A stretch of 64,000 bases of DNA from Sutcliffiella horikoshii (GCF_020524325.1 NZ_JAIVKY010000007.1:496001-560000); one strand, 5' to 3'. Shown: positions 7,875 through 16,829, counted from the first letter of the stretch. The notes: generated from the letters alone by a model not told the origin. Program-made: numbers and translations.

Positions 7875-9261
7875 TTTTCAAAAAATGGAGGAGTTTGCGA
7901 ACCTCACCGCTGTATATGCTGAACGACCATATTCTTATTCTGAAATGTTAGATATTGCTGATGCTATTTGTGCAGGAGTAGGGGAAAGAACGCTCGTTTT
8001 TTGCTTATGTTCCAATAATAAAGAATCTTTATTTGGTTATGTAGGCTTTATTAGAGGTGGAGTTGTTCCTGTACTTTTGGACGCTTCGATCCATATGGAT
8101 CAGCTTCGCAGATTGATTAACCTTTATAAGCCTACTTACATTTGGGCGAGTAGCGAAAATCAAGATCTATTAAGTGAAATGGAAAGTACATTTGAATTCG
8201 GAGATTACACGTTATTTAGATGTCCGTCATCTTTCCAACATAACCTTCATAAAAGTCTTGCGCTTCTATTAACAACCTCTGGAAGTACTGGAAGCCCCAA
8301 ATTTGTTCGGTTAAGTTATGAAAATATTTTTAAAAATGCTGAATCGATAGCAACGTACCTTGATATTAATGCAGAGGATAAACCTATTACAACACTTCCA
8401 ATGAATTACTCCTATGGCCTCTCTATCATCAATAGTCATTTTATATGCGGGGCGACGATCGTTGTAACGGATGCATCTATTATGCAAAAAGAGTTTTGGG
8501 ACTTATGTAGGGAGCAGCGAGTAACAACTTTTGGAGGAGTTCCTTTCGTATATGAGATGCTTGATAGGCTGAAGTTTGAAGATTTTGATCTTCCGAGTTT
8601 AAAAAAACTGACTCAAGCAGGTGGGAAACTAAGCTCCACTCTATCGGCGAAATTTGCTAACGTATGCAATCAGAAGGGGATCCAATTCTTTTCCATGTAC
8701 GGTCAAACGGAAGCAACGGCGCGTATGGCCTATTTACCATGGGAAAAAAATCTTGAAAAAGTCGGAAGCATTGGCATTGCCATTCCAGGAGGAGAGCTGA
8801 TTCTGCAAGACGATAATGGTAACCCAATTACAGAGCCTAACGTTAAGGGCGAATTGATATACAAAGGACCAAATGTTTCTTTGGGGTATGCGGAGTCGGT
8901 ATTCGATCTTTCGAAAGAAGATGGGAATAAAGGCATTTTGCATACAGGTGATCTGGCTTACTTTGATGAGGATGGGTATTTCTATATAAGTGGCCGAATC
9001 AAAAGAATGATTAAGCTCTATGGGAACCGTATCAGTCTTGATGAGGTGGAAGGATTTTTATCTGAACATGGTCATGATTGTATCAGCGCTGGGACGGATG
9101 ACCAAATGTATATTTACACATTAAAAGATGATGGTGTCCCAATTAAAAAAATTATTAAGGAAAAATTAAACTTAAAGGGCATGAAGATTATCAGGATTGA
9201 GGAAATCCCACGTAATCAGTATGGAAAGATCCTCTATTCCGAGTTACCTAAACATGGATAA
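7867..9261 (+). CDS. AMP-forming acyl/aminoacyl ligase (DltA-like, divergent)
   Basis: A 464-residue adenylation enzyme that should activate an acid with ATP and load it onto the adjacent carrier protein. Core motifs are intact: A3 TTSGSTGSPK at 136-145, A5 YGQTEAT at 278-284, A7 TGDLAY at 360-365, A8 SGRIKRMIK at 375-383, and the catalytic A10 lysine K454 in RNQYGKI. It is about 40 residues shorter than DltA. At the position of the DltA D-alanine-pocket cysteine (FLFCGE) this protein has LTQAGG, with Ala251, which suggests another substrate. I chose the ATG at 7867, overlapping the carrier gene by 8 bases; a GTG at 7852 is the alternative. Confidence 0.85.
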   Translation: MNSFQKMEEFANLTAVYAERPYSYSEMLDIADAICAGVGERTLVFCLCSNNKESLFGYVGFIRGGVVPVLLDASIHMDQLRRLINLYKPTYIWASSENQDLLSEMESTFEFGDYTLFRCPSSFQHNLHKSLALLLTTSGSTGSPKFVRLSYENIFKNAESIATYLDINAEDKPITTLPMNYSYGLSIINSHFICGATIVVTDASIMQKEFWDLCREQRVTTFGGVPFVYEMLDRLKFEDFDLPSLKKLTQAGGKLSSTLSAKFANVCNQKGIQFFSMYGQTEATARMAYLPWEKNLEKVGSIGIAIPGGELILQDDNGNPITEPNVKGELIYKGPNVSLGYAESVFDLSKEDGNKGILHTGDLAYFDEDGYFYISGRIKRMIKLYGNRISLDEVEGFLSEHGHDCISAGTDDQMYIYTLKDDGVPIKKIIKEKLNLKGMKIIRIEEIPRNQYGKILYSELPKHG

Positions 9262-9303
9262 GTTATAGAAACTTCTTAAGTTTATTTTTTGACAGGTGGT
9301 TGG

Positions 9304-10755
9304 ATGAGTTTTATATCAATTGAGTTTCTCCTATTTTTTGCAATAATCGTTTTTACTTATTATTTAATCCCACATCGATTCAGGTGGATTCTCTTATTTG
9401 TTGCAAGTTACGTTTTTTACGCAATTTTAAGTATCCAATTTATACCTTTACTGCTTGTAAGCACAGTTTCTACCTATTTTTCTGGAATTCTTATAGAAAA
9501 ACAGGAGACAAAAAGACAAAAGAAAAATGTCATGCTCGTTGGGATTTCCGTGCTATTGTTATTTCTCGGTTGGTTTAAATACGTTAATTTTGTAAATGAA
9601 TCGCTTCGAGCGGTTGCAAATTACTTTAACTTGAACTATTCCATACCGTACCAAGAAATTGTATTGCCATTAGCGATTTCTTTTTATACTCTTCAGGCAG
9701 TAGGTTACCTTGTGGATATCTACCATGGAAAGCAAAAAGCGGAGAGACATTACGGATATTTTTCCATATTCTTTGCATTTTTCCCACAACTAGTTGCGGG
9801 GCCAATTGAACGCGCCAAGAAATTGCTTCCCCAATTGAAAGCGGAACAAAGTTTAAATTATGAGAATTTAAGCTATGGGATGAAGCGAATTGCATGGGGT
9901 TTTTTTAAGAAGACATTAATTGCAGATCGACTAGCTCCCATTGTCTCTAGTGTTTATGATAGTCCAGATCCGACTGGTTCACAAATCGTACTAGCTACTA
10001 TTCTATTCTCGATACAATTGTTCGCTGATTTTTCTGCGTTGAGTGACATTGCCATCGGTTGTGCTAGAATGCTAGGGATAAAATTGACTGAAAACTTTAA
10101 GCAACCGCACTTTGCAACTTCGATATCCGATTTTTGGAATAGATGGCATATAACGTTCTCTACTTGGCTAAGGGACTATATCTTTTTCCCTTTATGTAAG
10201 GGGAAAAAGAAAAGAACGGACATTTATGCAGCAATTGTGATTACTTTCTTAGTAAGCGGAATTTGGCACGGCGCGGCATGGACTTTTGTTATATGGGGTT
10301 TAATTCATGGGTTTTATCGAGTGTTTGGAGATTATACAAAACATTATCGTGAAAAAGTGGCTTCCTTTACTCACTTGGATAGAAATGCAGTGTTTCATAA
10401 ATGGGTGAAAATCGCCATAACCTTCCTGCTGGTTTGCTTTTCTAGAGTTTTTTATCGATCAGATTCCGTCACGCAAGCTTTTGAAAATGCACAACTTTTC
10501 TTATCCATTAGCTCCTGGAGTCCATGGGGAATCGTTCAAGCGTTTGAAATATTTAAGCTGCTAGATTTAGTGATTTTTGCATTTTTCTTTATTGTTTTTC
10601 AACTATTTCAATATATCGAAAGAAAAAATGTTTCAACATGGAAATTGCTATCGCAACGCCCGACATTTGTTAGATTTGCATTTTATGTTTTTATCATTCT
10701 ATCAGTGATTATATTCGGAGCTTCGGGTGAAGGGTTTATTTATGGCAGATTTTAA
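9304..10755 (+). CDS. MBOAT family O-acyltransferase (DltB/AlgI-like)
   Basis: A 483-residue polytopic membrane protein with the MBOAT signature: DFWNRWHITFSTWLRDYIFF (about 276-295), the catalytic His322 in GIWHGAAWTF and the second conserved His335 in GLIHGF. QLVAGPIERA and FADFSALSDIAIG are further family blocks. DltB, AlgI and PatA use this fold to pass an acyl group across the membrane to a sugar polymer. I chose the ATG at 9304 with AGGTGG upstream. Its gene neighbours make a DltB-like role (taking the acyl group from the carrier protein) the most likely reading; the acceptor is unknown. Confidence 0.92.
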   Translation: MSFISIEFLLFFAIIVFTYYLIPHRFRWILLFVASYVFYAILSIQFIPLLLVSTVSTYFSGILIEKQETKRQKKNVMLVGISVLLLFLGWFKYVNFVNESLRAVANYFNLNYSIPYQEIVLPLAISFYTLQAVGYLVDIYHGKQKAERHYGYFSIFFAFFPQLVAGPIERAKKLLPQLKAEQSLNYENLSYGMKRIAWGFFKKTLIADRLAPIVSSVYDSPDPTGSQIVLATILFSIQLFADFSALSDIAIGCARMLGIKLTENFKQPHFATSISDFWNRWHITFSTWLRDYIFFPLCKGKKKRTDIYAAIVITFLVSGIWHGAAWTFVIWGLIHGFYRVFGDYTKHYREKVASFTHLDRNAVFHKWVKIAITFLLVCFSRVFYRSDSVTQAFENAQLFLSISSWSPWGIVQAFEIFKLLDLVIFAFFFIVFQLFQYIERKNVSTWKLLSQRPTFVRFAFYVFIILSVIIFGASGEGFIYGRF

Positions 10756-10799
10756 TACAACTTCCATGGAAAAGAAACAATGTTTTGAAAGGATTTGCT

Positions 10800-11711
10800 A
10801 TGTGTATGGGACGTTTATTCATTAAGTTAACAATAATCATAACGGTCGTTTTATTACTGTTTATGCCAGTAAATAAATTCGTAAAGGATTCTTATGATTA
10901 CAACATAAGCCATTCCATACTAGCTTTTAAGAAAGATCCACATCCAGTTGATATCATCAATCTGGGTGCATCTCATTCCATGTACGGATATTATTTTAAG
11001 CCTACTGGTTTGTCCCATCTAGACTTAGCACTTCCTGCTCAGACCATTGAATACGATTATAAATTGTTAAAAGAATATGGCAAGTATCTTAAACCTGGTG
11101 GCGTAGTGATCGTTTCCATTTCTCAAATTACATTCGCAAATTCTGAGACCAATAACATCGGAAATTACTATAAAATTTTGGATCGTAAAGATATTGAACC
11201 GTTTAATGTACTTGATTATTACAGTTATTTGTACTTACCGGGGGCAAATAGTGGGAGTTTTCATTCTGCCCTCTCTGGTAAATTGAAAAAATTTAGATGG
11301 AACGCTCATCAGCCTTGGGCAAATAACGGTAAAAACTATTCGGAAAGAAAATATGAGGATGTAGAAGAAGAATACAGAGAAGCCGTTGAAAACAATAAAA
11401 TAGAACAAAATGTCAAGCAACTCAAAGAGATTGTGGATTATTGTAAAGAGAAAGGCTACCAAGTCGTATTAACCATGGAGCCGGTTCATCAGTCTTATCA
11501 AGAATATTTGAGTGAGGAAGTCATGAATAGATTAGTATTTCAGTATTTAGAGCCTCTTCAGTTAGATGTCCCATTTTTAAATTATATGGATGATCAAAGA
11601 TTCGCAAACAATAAAGAGTATTTTATCGATGCAGATCATTTAAACAGTAAGGGCAGAAAAATGTATTCTTGGATTGTATACAGGGATCTCAAGAAATTGG
11701 GGTATTTATGA
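10800..11711 (+). CDS. Membrane-anchored SGNH-like protein of the acylation cassette (DltD/AlgJ-like position)
   Basis: A 303-residue protein with one N-terminal membrane segment (about 6-25) and an extracellular domain. DIINLGASHSMYG places a nucleophile-type Ser58 in a GxSxS context, and DADH (D277, H280) near the C-terminus supplies the Asp-His pair of SGNH enzymes. DltD in Gram-positive bacteria and AlgJ/AlgX in alginate acetylation fill this slot behind an MBOAT protein. I chose the ATG at 10800 with AAAGGA upstream; the TTG at 10785 has no such site. It is the last gene before a strong terminator. Transferase against esterase cannot be decided from sequence. Confidence 0.75.
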   Translation: MCMGRLFIKLTIIITVVLLLFMPVNKFVKDSYDYNISHSILAFKKDPHPVDIINLGASHSMYGYYFKPTGLSHLDLALPAQTIEYDYKLLKEYGKYLKPGGVVIVSISQITFANSETNNIGNYYKILDRKDIEPFNVLDYYSYLYLPGANSGSFHSALSGKLKKFRWNAHQPWANNGKNYSERKYEDVEEEYREAVENNKIEQNVKQLKEIVDYCKEKGYQVVLTMEPVHQSYQEYLSEEVMNRLVFQYLEPLQLDVPFLNYMDDQRFANNKEYFIDADHLNSKGRKMYSWIVYRDLKKLGYL

Positions 11712-11733
11712 GTGATTACATGTAATGGTGGTA

Positions 11734-11773
11734 AAGAGACAGGGGCTTTGTTTAATCCTGTCTCTTCTTTTTT
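11734..11773 (+). terminator. Intrinsic terminator of the acylation cassette
   Basis: AAGAGACAGG and CCTGTCTCTT pair perfectly over 10 bases, followed by CTTTTTTT. It ends the four-gene operon. Confidence 0.92.
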
Positions 11774-11853
11774 TACACAGTCATGTTTGTCCAATCGATG
11801 CATATACATGAACCGTTATCGAAGAAATTCTTCAGACAGCGGGAGTGTGAAAA

Positions 11854-12861
11854 ATGGATTTCGGATTGATATCGATTTTTCTGGTTGTGTTATTGGGACC
11901 TTTACTTGTTAAAAAAATAGAAGAGAATAATGAAGTTTTTTTGTTGAGCATGGGGATACTTGCGAGTATGGTAAGCGAGGTCTACAATGAAAAACTCTTC
12001 TTCATCGCTGCAACAGATCCTATCTTAATTTCACTCGCCGTGTTGGTGGCAGGGCTCGTTTTCAGGTGGTTGCAGGTGCCTTTTAGCCGAATTCTTCGGT
12101 TTTTAAAAAATAAAATCCCATTTAAGTTATTTATCTTTTTACTAGTTGTGTTTCTTGGGTTAATTTCAAGTGTCATTACAGCAATTATTGCTGCGCTCCT
12201 TTTGGTTTTTATAGTGGTAGGACTTGATCTTGAAAAGAAAGAGCAAATAAAGCTTACTGTGCTGGCTTGTTTTTCCATTGGGTTAGGTGCAGCGCTGACT
12301 CCCATTGGAGAGCCATTATCCATCGTGACAATCAGCAAGTTGAACGGGGATTTCTTTTACCTGTTTAGGCTGATTGGCAAGGATGTGTTAGTAGCTTTGG
12401 TCTTATTCGGACTGCTTGCTGCCTTTATGGTGAAAGCACCAGTGGCTAACGATTTGCTGCGCAGTGCGAAGGACGTGGAAAGCTATGAAGAAATTTTTGT
12501 AAGAGGCTTAAAAATTTACTTTTTTGTCATGGGACTTACTTTACTTGGTGCAGGGTTTGAACCATTTGTCTCCACCTACTTTTTAGGAATGGATTCTTCC
12601 GTTTTGTACTGGTTTAATATGTCCTCAGCCATTTTGGATAACGCGACTCTGGCGGCTGCTGAAATCAGTGCCGAGCTGGATCCGGCAGTCATCCGGGTGA
12701 TTTTGCTTGGTCTCATGATTAGCGGGGGGATGTTGGTGCCAGGGAATATTCCCAATATCATTGCAGCTGGAAAGCTTGGGATTACAAGTAAAGAGTGGGC
12801 AAGGCACGCGATACCAGTTGGACTTTGTGCGATGGTGATTTATTATTTTGTGGTAGTGTAG
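11854..12861 (+). CDS. DUF1646 family polytopic membrane protein, putative ion transporter
   Basis: A 335-residue hydrophobic protein with about ten membrane segments. The opening ISIFLVVLLGPLLVKKIEEN and the internal GLGAALTPIGEPLS and SGGMLVPGNIPNIIAAGK stretches are typical of DUF1646 and related ion-transporter-superfamily proteins, often annotated as putative Na+/H+ antiporters. GGGAG lies before the ATG. It stands alone between two terminators. Transport activity and substrate are inferred from the fold only. Confidence 0.72.
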   Translation: MDFGLISIFLVVLLGPLLVKKIEENNEVFLLSMGILASMVSEVYNEKLFFIAATDPILISLAVLVAGLVFRWLQVPFSRILRFLKNKIPFKLFIFLLVVFLGLISSVITAIIAALLLVFIVVGLDLEKKEQIKLTVLACFSIGLGAALTPIGEPLSIVTISKLNGDFFYLFRLIGKDVLVALVLFGLLAAFMVKAPVANDLLRSAKDVESYEEIFVRGLKIYFFVMGLTLLGAGFEPFVSTYFLGMDSSVLYWFNMSSAILDNATLAAAEISAELDPAVIRVILLGLMISGGMLVPGNIPNIIAAGKLGITSKEWARHAIPVGLCAMVIYYFVVV

Positions 12862-12863
12862 GA

Positions 12864-13012
12864 ATGAAGACAATCTTGATCCGGAAAAAGTGATGAGATT
12901 GTCTTCATAAGGTGAATGAAGACAATTTCGAAGCGGAAATAGCGATCAAACTGTCTTCATAAAGAGTATGAAGACAATCTCGATCCAAAATAAGCGGTGA
13001 AACTGTCTTCAT
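12864..13012. repeat. Three tandem ATGAAGAC...GTCTTCAT hairpin units (cluster 1)
   Basis: Units of about 45 bases start at 12864, 12916 and 12968, so the period is 52. Each begins ATGAAGACAAT and ends TGTCTTCAT, and the inner arms also pair in part. The middles (CGGAAAAAG, GCGGAAATAGCG, CAAAATAAGCGG) vary. The same family recurs at 20719-20867 and 35441-35641. Confidence 0.85.
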
Positions 13013-13028
13013 GCTCCCAAAATAAAAC

Positions 13029-13073
13029 AAAGCTGGCTAGTGTGTCGTTTTTTCGACTCCTAGCCAGCTTTAT
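13029..13073. terminator. Bidirectional terminator between the DUF1646 and rpiR-type genes
   Basis: AAAGCTGGCTAG pairs perfectly with CTAGCCAGCTTT, with further pairing of GTCG and CGAC in the loop. It sits between convergent genes and can serve both strands. Confidence 0.8.
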
Positions 13074-13931
13074 TTATACTCGCTTCACTGAAATTGCCGC
13101 ACGAACCTTCTGTAGTGCCTCTTTTCCCTCATCCTTCTTCGCCATGAGCACATTTACATAAATGGCATCAATCATGGCAAGCTGGGCAATTCGGGATGCC
13201 AATGCCTCTGAGCGATAGTCCGTTTCCTCTGACATCGTGTACAGTGCCATGTCCACCCCTTGACTTAACGGTGATTTGGCAAAGTTTGTGATGCCGATTG
13301 TCTTTACTCCATTTGCTTTTACCACCTCAAGGATATGCATCATGTCCTTCGATGCTCCAGTATGAGAAATGATGATGGCAACGTCTTGGTCTGTCAGTTG
13401 GCTGGCAGACATAAGCTGCATGTGGGTATCAGATTGAACGTTCACGGAAACCCCTGTGCGTATAAGTTTATGATAAGCGTCCATAGCAATAACATTGGAT
13501 CCGCCGCTTCCGAACAACTCCACTTTTCGAGCCCCCAGAATGGCGCTGATCACCTGGTGAAAAGCCTGATCATCCAAAATCTTTAACGTATCTTCAAGCG
13601 TTTTTATATTAGACCGGAAAACTTTTTCCGCAATTGTTTTTTCGCTGTCGTGTTCCATGATATTTTCATGAATATCTTGAATAGGCTCCACGATTTCCGT
13701 TGCGAGTGCAATTTTCATGGCCTGATAGCCTTTAAAGCCGATCCGCTGGCAAAAACGGAATACTGTAGAGTCCGCTACACCGAGATCATCTGCAACCTGA
13801 TTGATGGTGCTGTGGACAATTTTTTGTGGATTATTGAGGATATAGTCCGCGATGACTTGCTCCTTCCCCTTGAATTGTGGATAGTGGGAACGTATGCGCA
13901 TCATGCAGTATTGCGATTCTTGTCTTTTCAT
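13074..13931 (-). CDS. RpiR family transcriptional regulator of the gluconate genes
   Basis: A 285-residue regulator with an N-terminal HTH_6 domain (TINQVADDLGVADSTVFRFC, roughly residues 40-62) and a C-terminal SIS sugar-phosphate-binding domain (roughly 115-250, with ELFGSGGSNVIAMDAYHK). I chose the start at 13931, behind GGAGGG on the minus strand. It is divergent from gnd-gntP-gntK, so it most likely controls them in response to a sugar phosphate such as 6-phosphogluconate. B. subtilis uses GntR, an unrelated regulator, for the same pathway. Target and effector are inferred. Confidence 0.88.
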   Translation of the reverse strand: MKRQESQYCMMRIRSHYPQFKGKEQVIADYILNNPQKIVHSTINQVADDLGVADSTVFRFCQRIGFKGYQAMKIALATEIVEPIQDIHENIMEHDSEKTIAEKVFRSNIKTLEDTLKILDDQAFHQVISAILGARKVELFGSGGSNVIAMDAYHKLIRTGVSVNVQSDTHMQLMSASQLTDQDVAIIISHTGASKDMMHILEVVKANGVKTIGITNFAKSPLSQGVDMALYTMSEETDYRSEALASRIAQLAMIDAIYVNVLMAKKDEGKEALQKVRAAISVKRV

Positions 13932-13976
13932 GGTGCGACCCTCCAGAAATAGTAATCTATTATCTATCATAAAGAG

Positions 13977-13995
13977 GTTTCAAAAAAAAAGAAAC
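13977..13995. promoter_or_regulatory. Possible RpiR operator
   Basis: GTTTC and GAAAC form an inverted repeat separated by nine A residues in the divergent promoter region, just upstream of the gnd -35. RpiR proteins often bind spaced inverted repeats with TTTC/GAAA arms. Confidence 0.3.
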
Positions 13996-14001
13996 TATTT
14001 T

Positions 14002-14040
14002 TTGATAACGCTTGCATTTTGAGGAATTTTTTTTCATAAT
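14002..14040 (+). promoter_or_regulatory. Promoter of gnd-gntP-gntK with an overlapping cre-like site
   Basis: TTGCAT (14012-14017) and CATAAT (14035-14040) are 17 bases apart. TTGATAACGCTTGCA at 14002-14016 matches the CcpA consensus WTGNAANCGNWNNCA at all but one fixed position and overlaps the -35, where binding would repress. This fits glucose repression of gluconate use. Confidence 0.5.
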
Positions 14041-14105
14041 AGGAACAAGACAAAAAATATTTTTCTTTTTAAAGTTCGAAAATGAAGAAGGGAGTTTCAA
14101 TTTTT

Positions 14106-15002
14106 ATGAAACTAGCAATGATAGGATTAGGCAAGATGGGATACAACCTTACATTAAACTTAGTAGATAACAAGCATGAAGTAGTTGCTTTTGATGTCGA
14201 TAATGAAAACGTTGTCAAAAGTGAACAGGCAGGTGCAATCGGTGCTTACTCCATTGAGGAGGCATTAAGTAAACTGGAATCACCGAAAGTGGTATGGATG
14301 ATGGTGCCGGCTGGTGAGATCACAGAAAATGTGCTTTCAGAGATTAGTAGATTCGTAACAGAAGGAGACATCATCATCGATGGCGGAAACTCCAACTATA
14401 AAGATACGTTAAAGCGTGCAGAAGATCTTGCTGCAAAAGGTATCCACTACTTGGATGTTGGGACAAGCGGCGGAATGGAAGGCGCTCGCAACGGAGCTTG
14501 TACGATGGTTGGTGGAAACGAAAAAGCGTTTAAGCACGTTGAAGCGCTTTTCCAAGACATTTGTGTAGAAAACGGCTACTTATATGCAGGGAAATCCGGT
14601 AGCGGTCATTTCTTAAAAATGGTCCACAATGGTGTGGAGTACGGCATGATGCAAGCAATCGCTGAGGGTTTCGATATCCTAGAAAAAAGTGATTTCGATT
14701 TTGACTATGAAAAAGTTGCGAGAGTTTGGAACAACGGATCTGTCGTTCGCTCTTGGCTGATGGAACTCACAGAAAATGCATTCAGCAAAGATGCGAGATT
14801 AGAAGGAATCAAAGGCGTTATGCATTCATCCGGTGAGGGTAAGTGGACAGTAGAGACAGCACTCGACCTCCAAGCGGCAGCACCAGTCATCGCCCTATCC
14901 CTGATGATGCGCTACCGCTCTCTTGAGCCGGATACTTTTTCAGGGAAAGTAGTGGCTGCCTTAAGAAACGAATTCGGCGGACATGCGGTAGAGAAGAAAT
15001 AA
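14106..15002 (+). CDS. 6-phosphogluconate dehydrogenase, decarboxylating, short (YqeC/GntZ-like) type
   Basis: It oxidises 6-phosphogluconate to ribulose 5-phosphate and CO2. The 298 residues open with the Rossmann motif MIGLGKMGYN and contain the substrate-binding block DVGTSGGMEGARNGACTMVGG and the catalytic SGHFLKMVHNGVEYGMM. It is the about-300-residue class, not the 470-residue Gnd. I chose the ATG at 14106, which starts directly on the Rossmann strand; the ATG at 14082 would add eight residues and lies over the ribosome binding site AGAAGGGAG. It is first in an operon with gluconate permease and gluconokinase, giving a route from gluconate to ribulose 5-phosphate. Confidence 0.9.
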   Translation: MKLAMIGLGKMGYNLTLNLVDNKHEVVAFDVDNENVVKSEQAGAIGAYSIEEALSKLESPKVVWMMVPAGEITENVLSEISRFVTEGDIIIDGGNSNYKDTLKRAEDLAAKGIHYLDVGTSGGMEGARNGACTMVGGNEKAFKHVEALFQDICVENGYLYAGKSGSGHFLKMVHNGVEYGMMQAIAEGFDILEKSDFDFDYEKVARVWNNGSVVRSWLMELTENAFSKDARLEGIKGVMHSSGEGKWTVETALDLQAAAPVIALSLMMRYRSLEPDTFSGKVVAALRNEFGGHAVEKK

Positions 15003-15054
15003 GAAAAGGTCATCTTTGGTACCTGGGCAAGGCATTATGGGAGCTGAAAATGAT

Positions 15055-15160
15055 TTTGGCACGAACTCGGTGCGTTTTGGCACGAACTTGCCTCATTTTG
15101 GCACGAACTCGATGCGTTTTGGCATCAACTCGTCCCATTTTGGCATCAACTTCCGAGAAT
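15055..15160 (+). repeat. Five tandem 21-bp units (TTTTGGCACGAACT...)
   Basis: Five near-identical units start with TTTTGGCACGAACT or TTTTGGCATCAACT and end with a variable seven-base tail. They fill the gap between gnd and gntP within one operon. I see no gene in the array. Confidence 0.85.
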
Positions 15161-15231
15161 GCTTGCTCAGGTTATAAAAAAACAACCACAATTTTAATCA
15201 ATATGATATTTAACTAAAGGAGGAACAACAC

Positions 15232-16578
15232 ATGTCAGGATCCATGCTAATCTTAATCGCAGCAGCAGCAATATTCGTCCTACTATTCCTAGTCATCCGC
15301 ACCAAACTACACGCATTCGTAGCCCTGCTCCTAGTCAGTCTACTTGTAGGTATCGCCGCAGGCATGCCGCTAAACGAAGTCATCTCATCCGTCCAAAACG
15401 GTATGGGAGGCACCCTCGGGTTCGTTGCAGTCGTAGTCGGACTTGGTGCCATGTTTGGTAAAATGCTAGAAGTATCAGGTGGAGCAGAAAGACTTGCTCA
15501 AACTCTGATGAAAAAATTCGGTGAAGAAAAGTCCCAATGGGCACTTGGTATCACAGGTTTCTTAGTAGCAATCCCGGTTTTCTTTGATGTAGGTTTCATC
15601 ATTTTAGTGCCAATCGTGTATGGCTTGGCGAAAAAAACAGGAAAGTCCCTTTTACACTACGGTATTCCATTGCTAGCTGGTCTTGCTGTAACGCACAGCT
15701 TTATCCCGCCAACTCCGGGACCTATCGCAGTTGCTGACTTAATCGGCGCAGACCTTGGTTGGGTTATCCTGTTTGGTGTTATCGCAGGTATTCCGGCTAT
15801 GATTTTAGCTGGTCCAGTGTTCGGTAAATATATTGGTAAGAAAATTCACGTGGTTGTACCAAAATACATGGAAATTGATGAAGATAAAGTATATGACAAG
15901 GATCTACCAGGATTCGGACTTATTGCTTCTATCATTCTAGTACCTTTAGTGTTGATTTTAGTGAATACGTTTTCAACCGTTATTTTTGAAGAAGGTCACA
16001 TTGTTCGTGAGATTACGACATTTGTCGGTCACCCGTTCGTGGCGTTGACAATTGCAACGTTGCTAACGTTCTACTTCCTTGGAACAAAGCGCGGTTATAC
16101 AAAACAAGATGTACAAGATATTGCGACGAAAGCACTCGAGCCAGCAGGTATCATCATCCTTGTAACTGGTGCAGGTGGAGTTTTCAAGCAAGTACTAATC
16201 GACTCTGGTGTTGGTGATGTTCTTGGTGAAATGATGGCAGGATCTGCATTGCCTCCCATCGTTCTTGCGTTCTTGATCGCAGCCGCAGTTCGTGTGGCAC
16301 AAGGTTCCGCAACAGTTTCGATGGTAACGGCAGCTGGTCTGATCACCCCGCTAATCGGTATCATGGGTCTTGAAGGTCCGGTACTTGGTCTAATCGTTAT
16401 CTCGATCGCTTCCGGTGCAACGGTTCTATCACACGTAAACGATTCTGGTTTCTGGTTGGTAAACAGATACTTCGGCCTTGATGTAAAAGATACATTAAAA
16501 TCTTGGACGGTTATGGAAACCATCATCGGACTTGTAGGTTTTGCAGTAGCGGTAATTCTTGGTATATTTATAGGATAA
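15232..16578 (+). CDS. gntP: Gluconate permease (GntP family)
   Basis: A 448-residue gluconate:H+ symporter with about 12 to 14 membrane segments. Family blocks include AVTHSFIPPTPGPIAVADLIGADLG (about 155-180) and RVAQGSATVSMVTAAG near residue 355, with VLSHVNDSGFWLVNRYF close to the end. The ribosome binding site AAAGGAGG is strong. It lies between the 6-phosphogluconate dehydrogenase and gluconokinase genes, which supports gluconate as the substrate. Confidence 0.93.
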   Translation: MSGSMLILIAAAAIFVLLFLVIRTKLHAFVALLLVSLLVGIAAGMPLNEVISSVQNGMGGTLGFVAVVVGLGAMFGKMLEVSGGAERLAQTLMKKFGEEKSQWALGITGFLVAIPVFFDVGFIILVPIVYGLAKKTGKSLLHYGIPLLAGLAVTHSFIPPTPGPIAVADLIGADLGWVILFGVIAGIPAMILAGPVFGKYIGKKIHVVVPKYMEIDEDKVYDKDLPGFGLIASIILVPLVLILVNTFSTVIFEEGHIVREITTFVGHPFVALTIATLLTFYFLGTKRGYTKQDVQDIATKALEPAGIIILVTGAGGVFKQVLIDSGVGDVLGEMMAGSALPPIVLAFLIAAAVRVAQGSATVSMVTAAGLITPLIGIMGLEGPVLGLIVISIASGATVLSHVNDSGFWLVNRYFGLDVKDTLKSWTVMETIIGLVGFAVAVILGIFIG

Positions 16579-16612
16579 GATTATTTGCTAAGGCTATTCA
16601 GAGGGTCATATA

Positions 16613-16739
16613 GCTGTTGATTGGAGCAAATAGCGAAGACTCCTGAGGGAGATAGCGCTAGGTGGAGACCCCGCAGGCTTGCCGAGGAGGCTTCAGCAGC
16701 GCCCCTAGGAAAGCGAAGCCATTTGCGGAAATCAACAGC
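16613..16739 (+). repeat. 127-bp repeat element, copy A
   Basis: GCTGTTGATT at the left end pairs perfectly with AATCAACAGC at the right end. The body carries the family blocks GACTCC, GAGACCCC, GAGGAGGCT and GGAAAGCGAAGCC. It lies between gntP and gntK in the operon. A further GGGTCAAGGA/TCCTTGGCCC hairpin at 16774-16799 sits between it and gntK. Confidence 0.9.
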
Positions 16740-16829
16740 GGTGTTAAACATTGTCTTAATATAATCTAAAGGGGGTCAAGGAGCTATTTCCTTGGCCCGT
16801 TGTGATTTTGAATCAAGGAGGACATCACC

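Noticed and set aside
16613-16739. The 127-bp element as an insertion sequence
   Set aside because: It has no transposase frame and no consistent target-site duplication that I can see; it could at most be a non-autonomous element.
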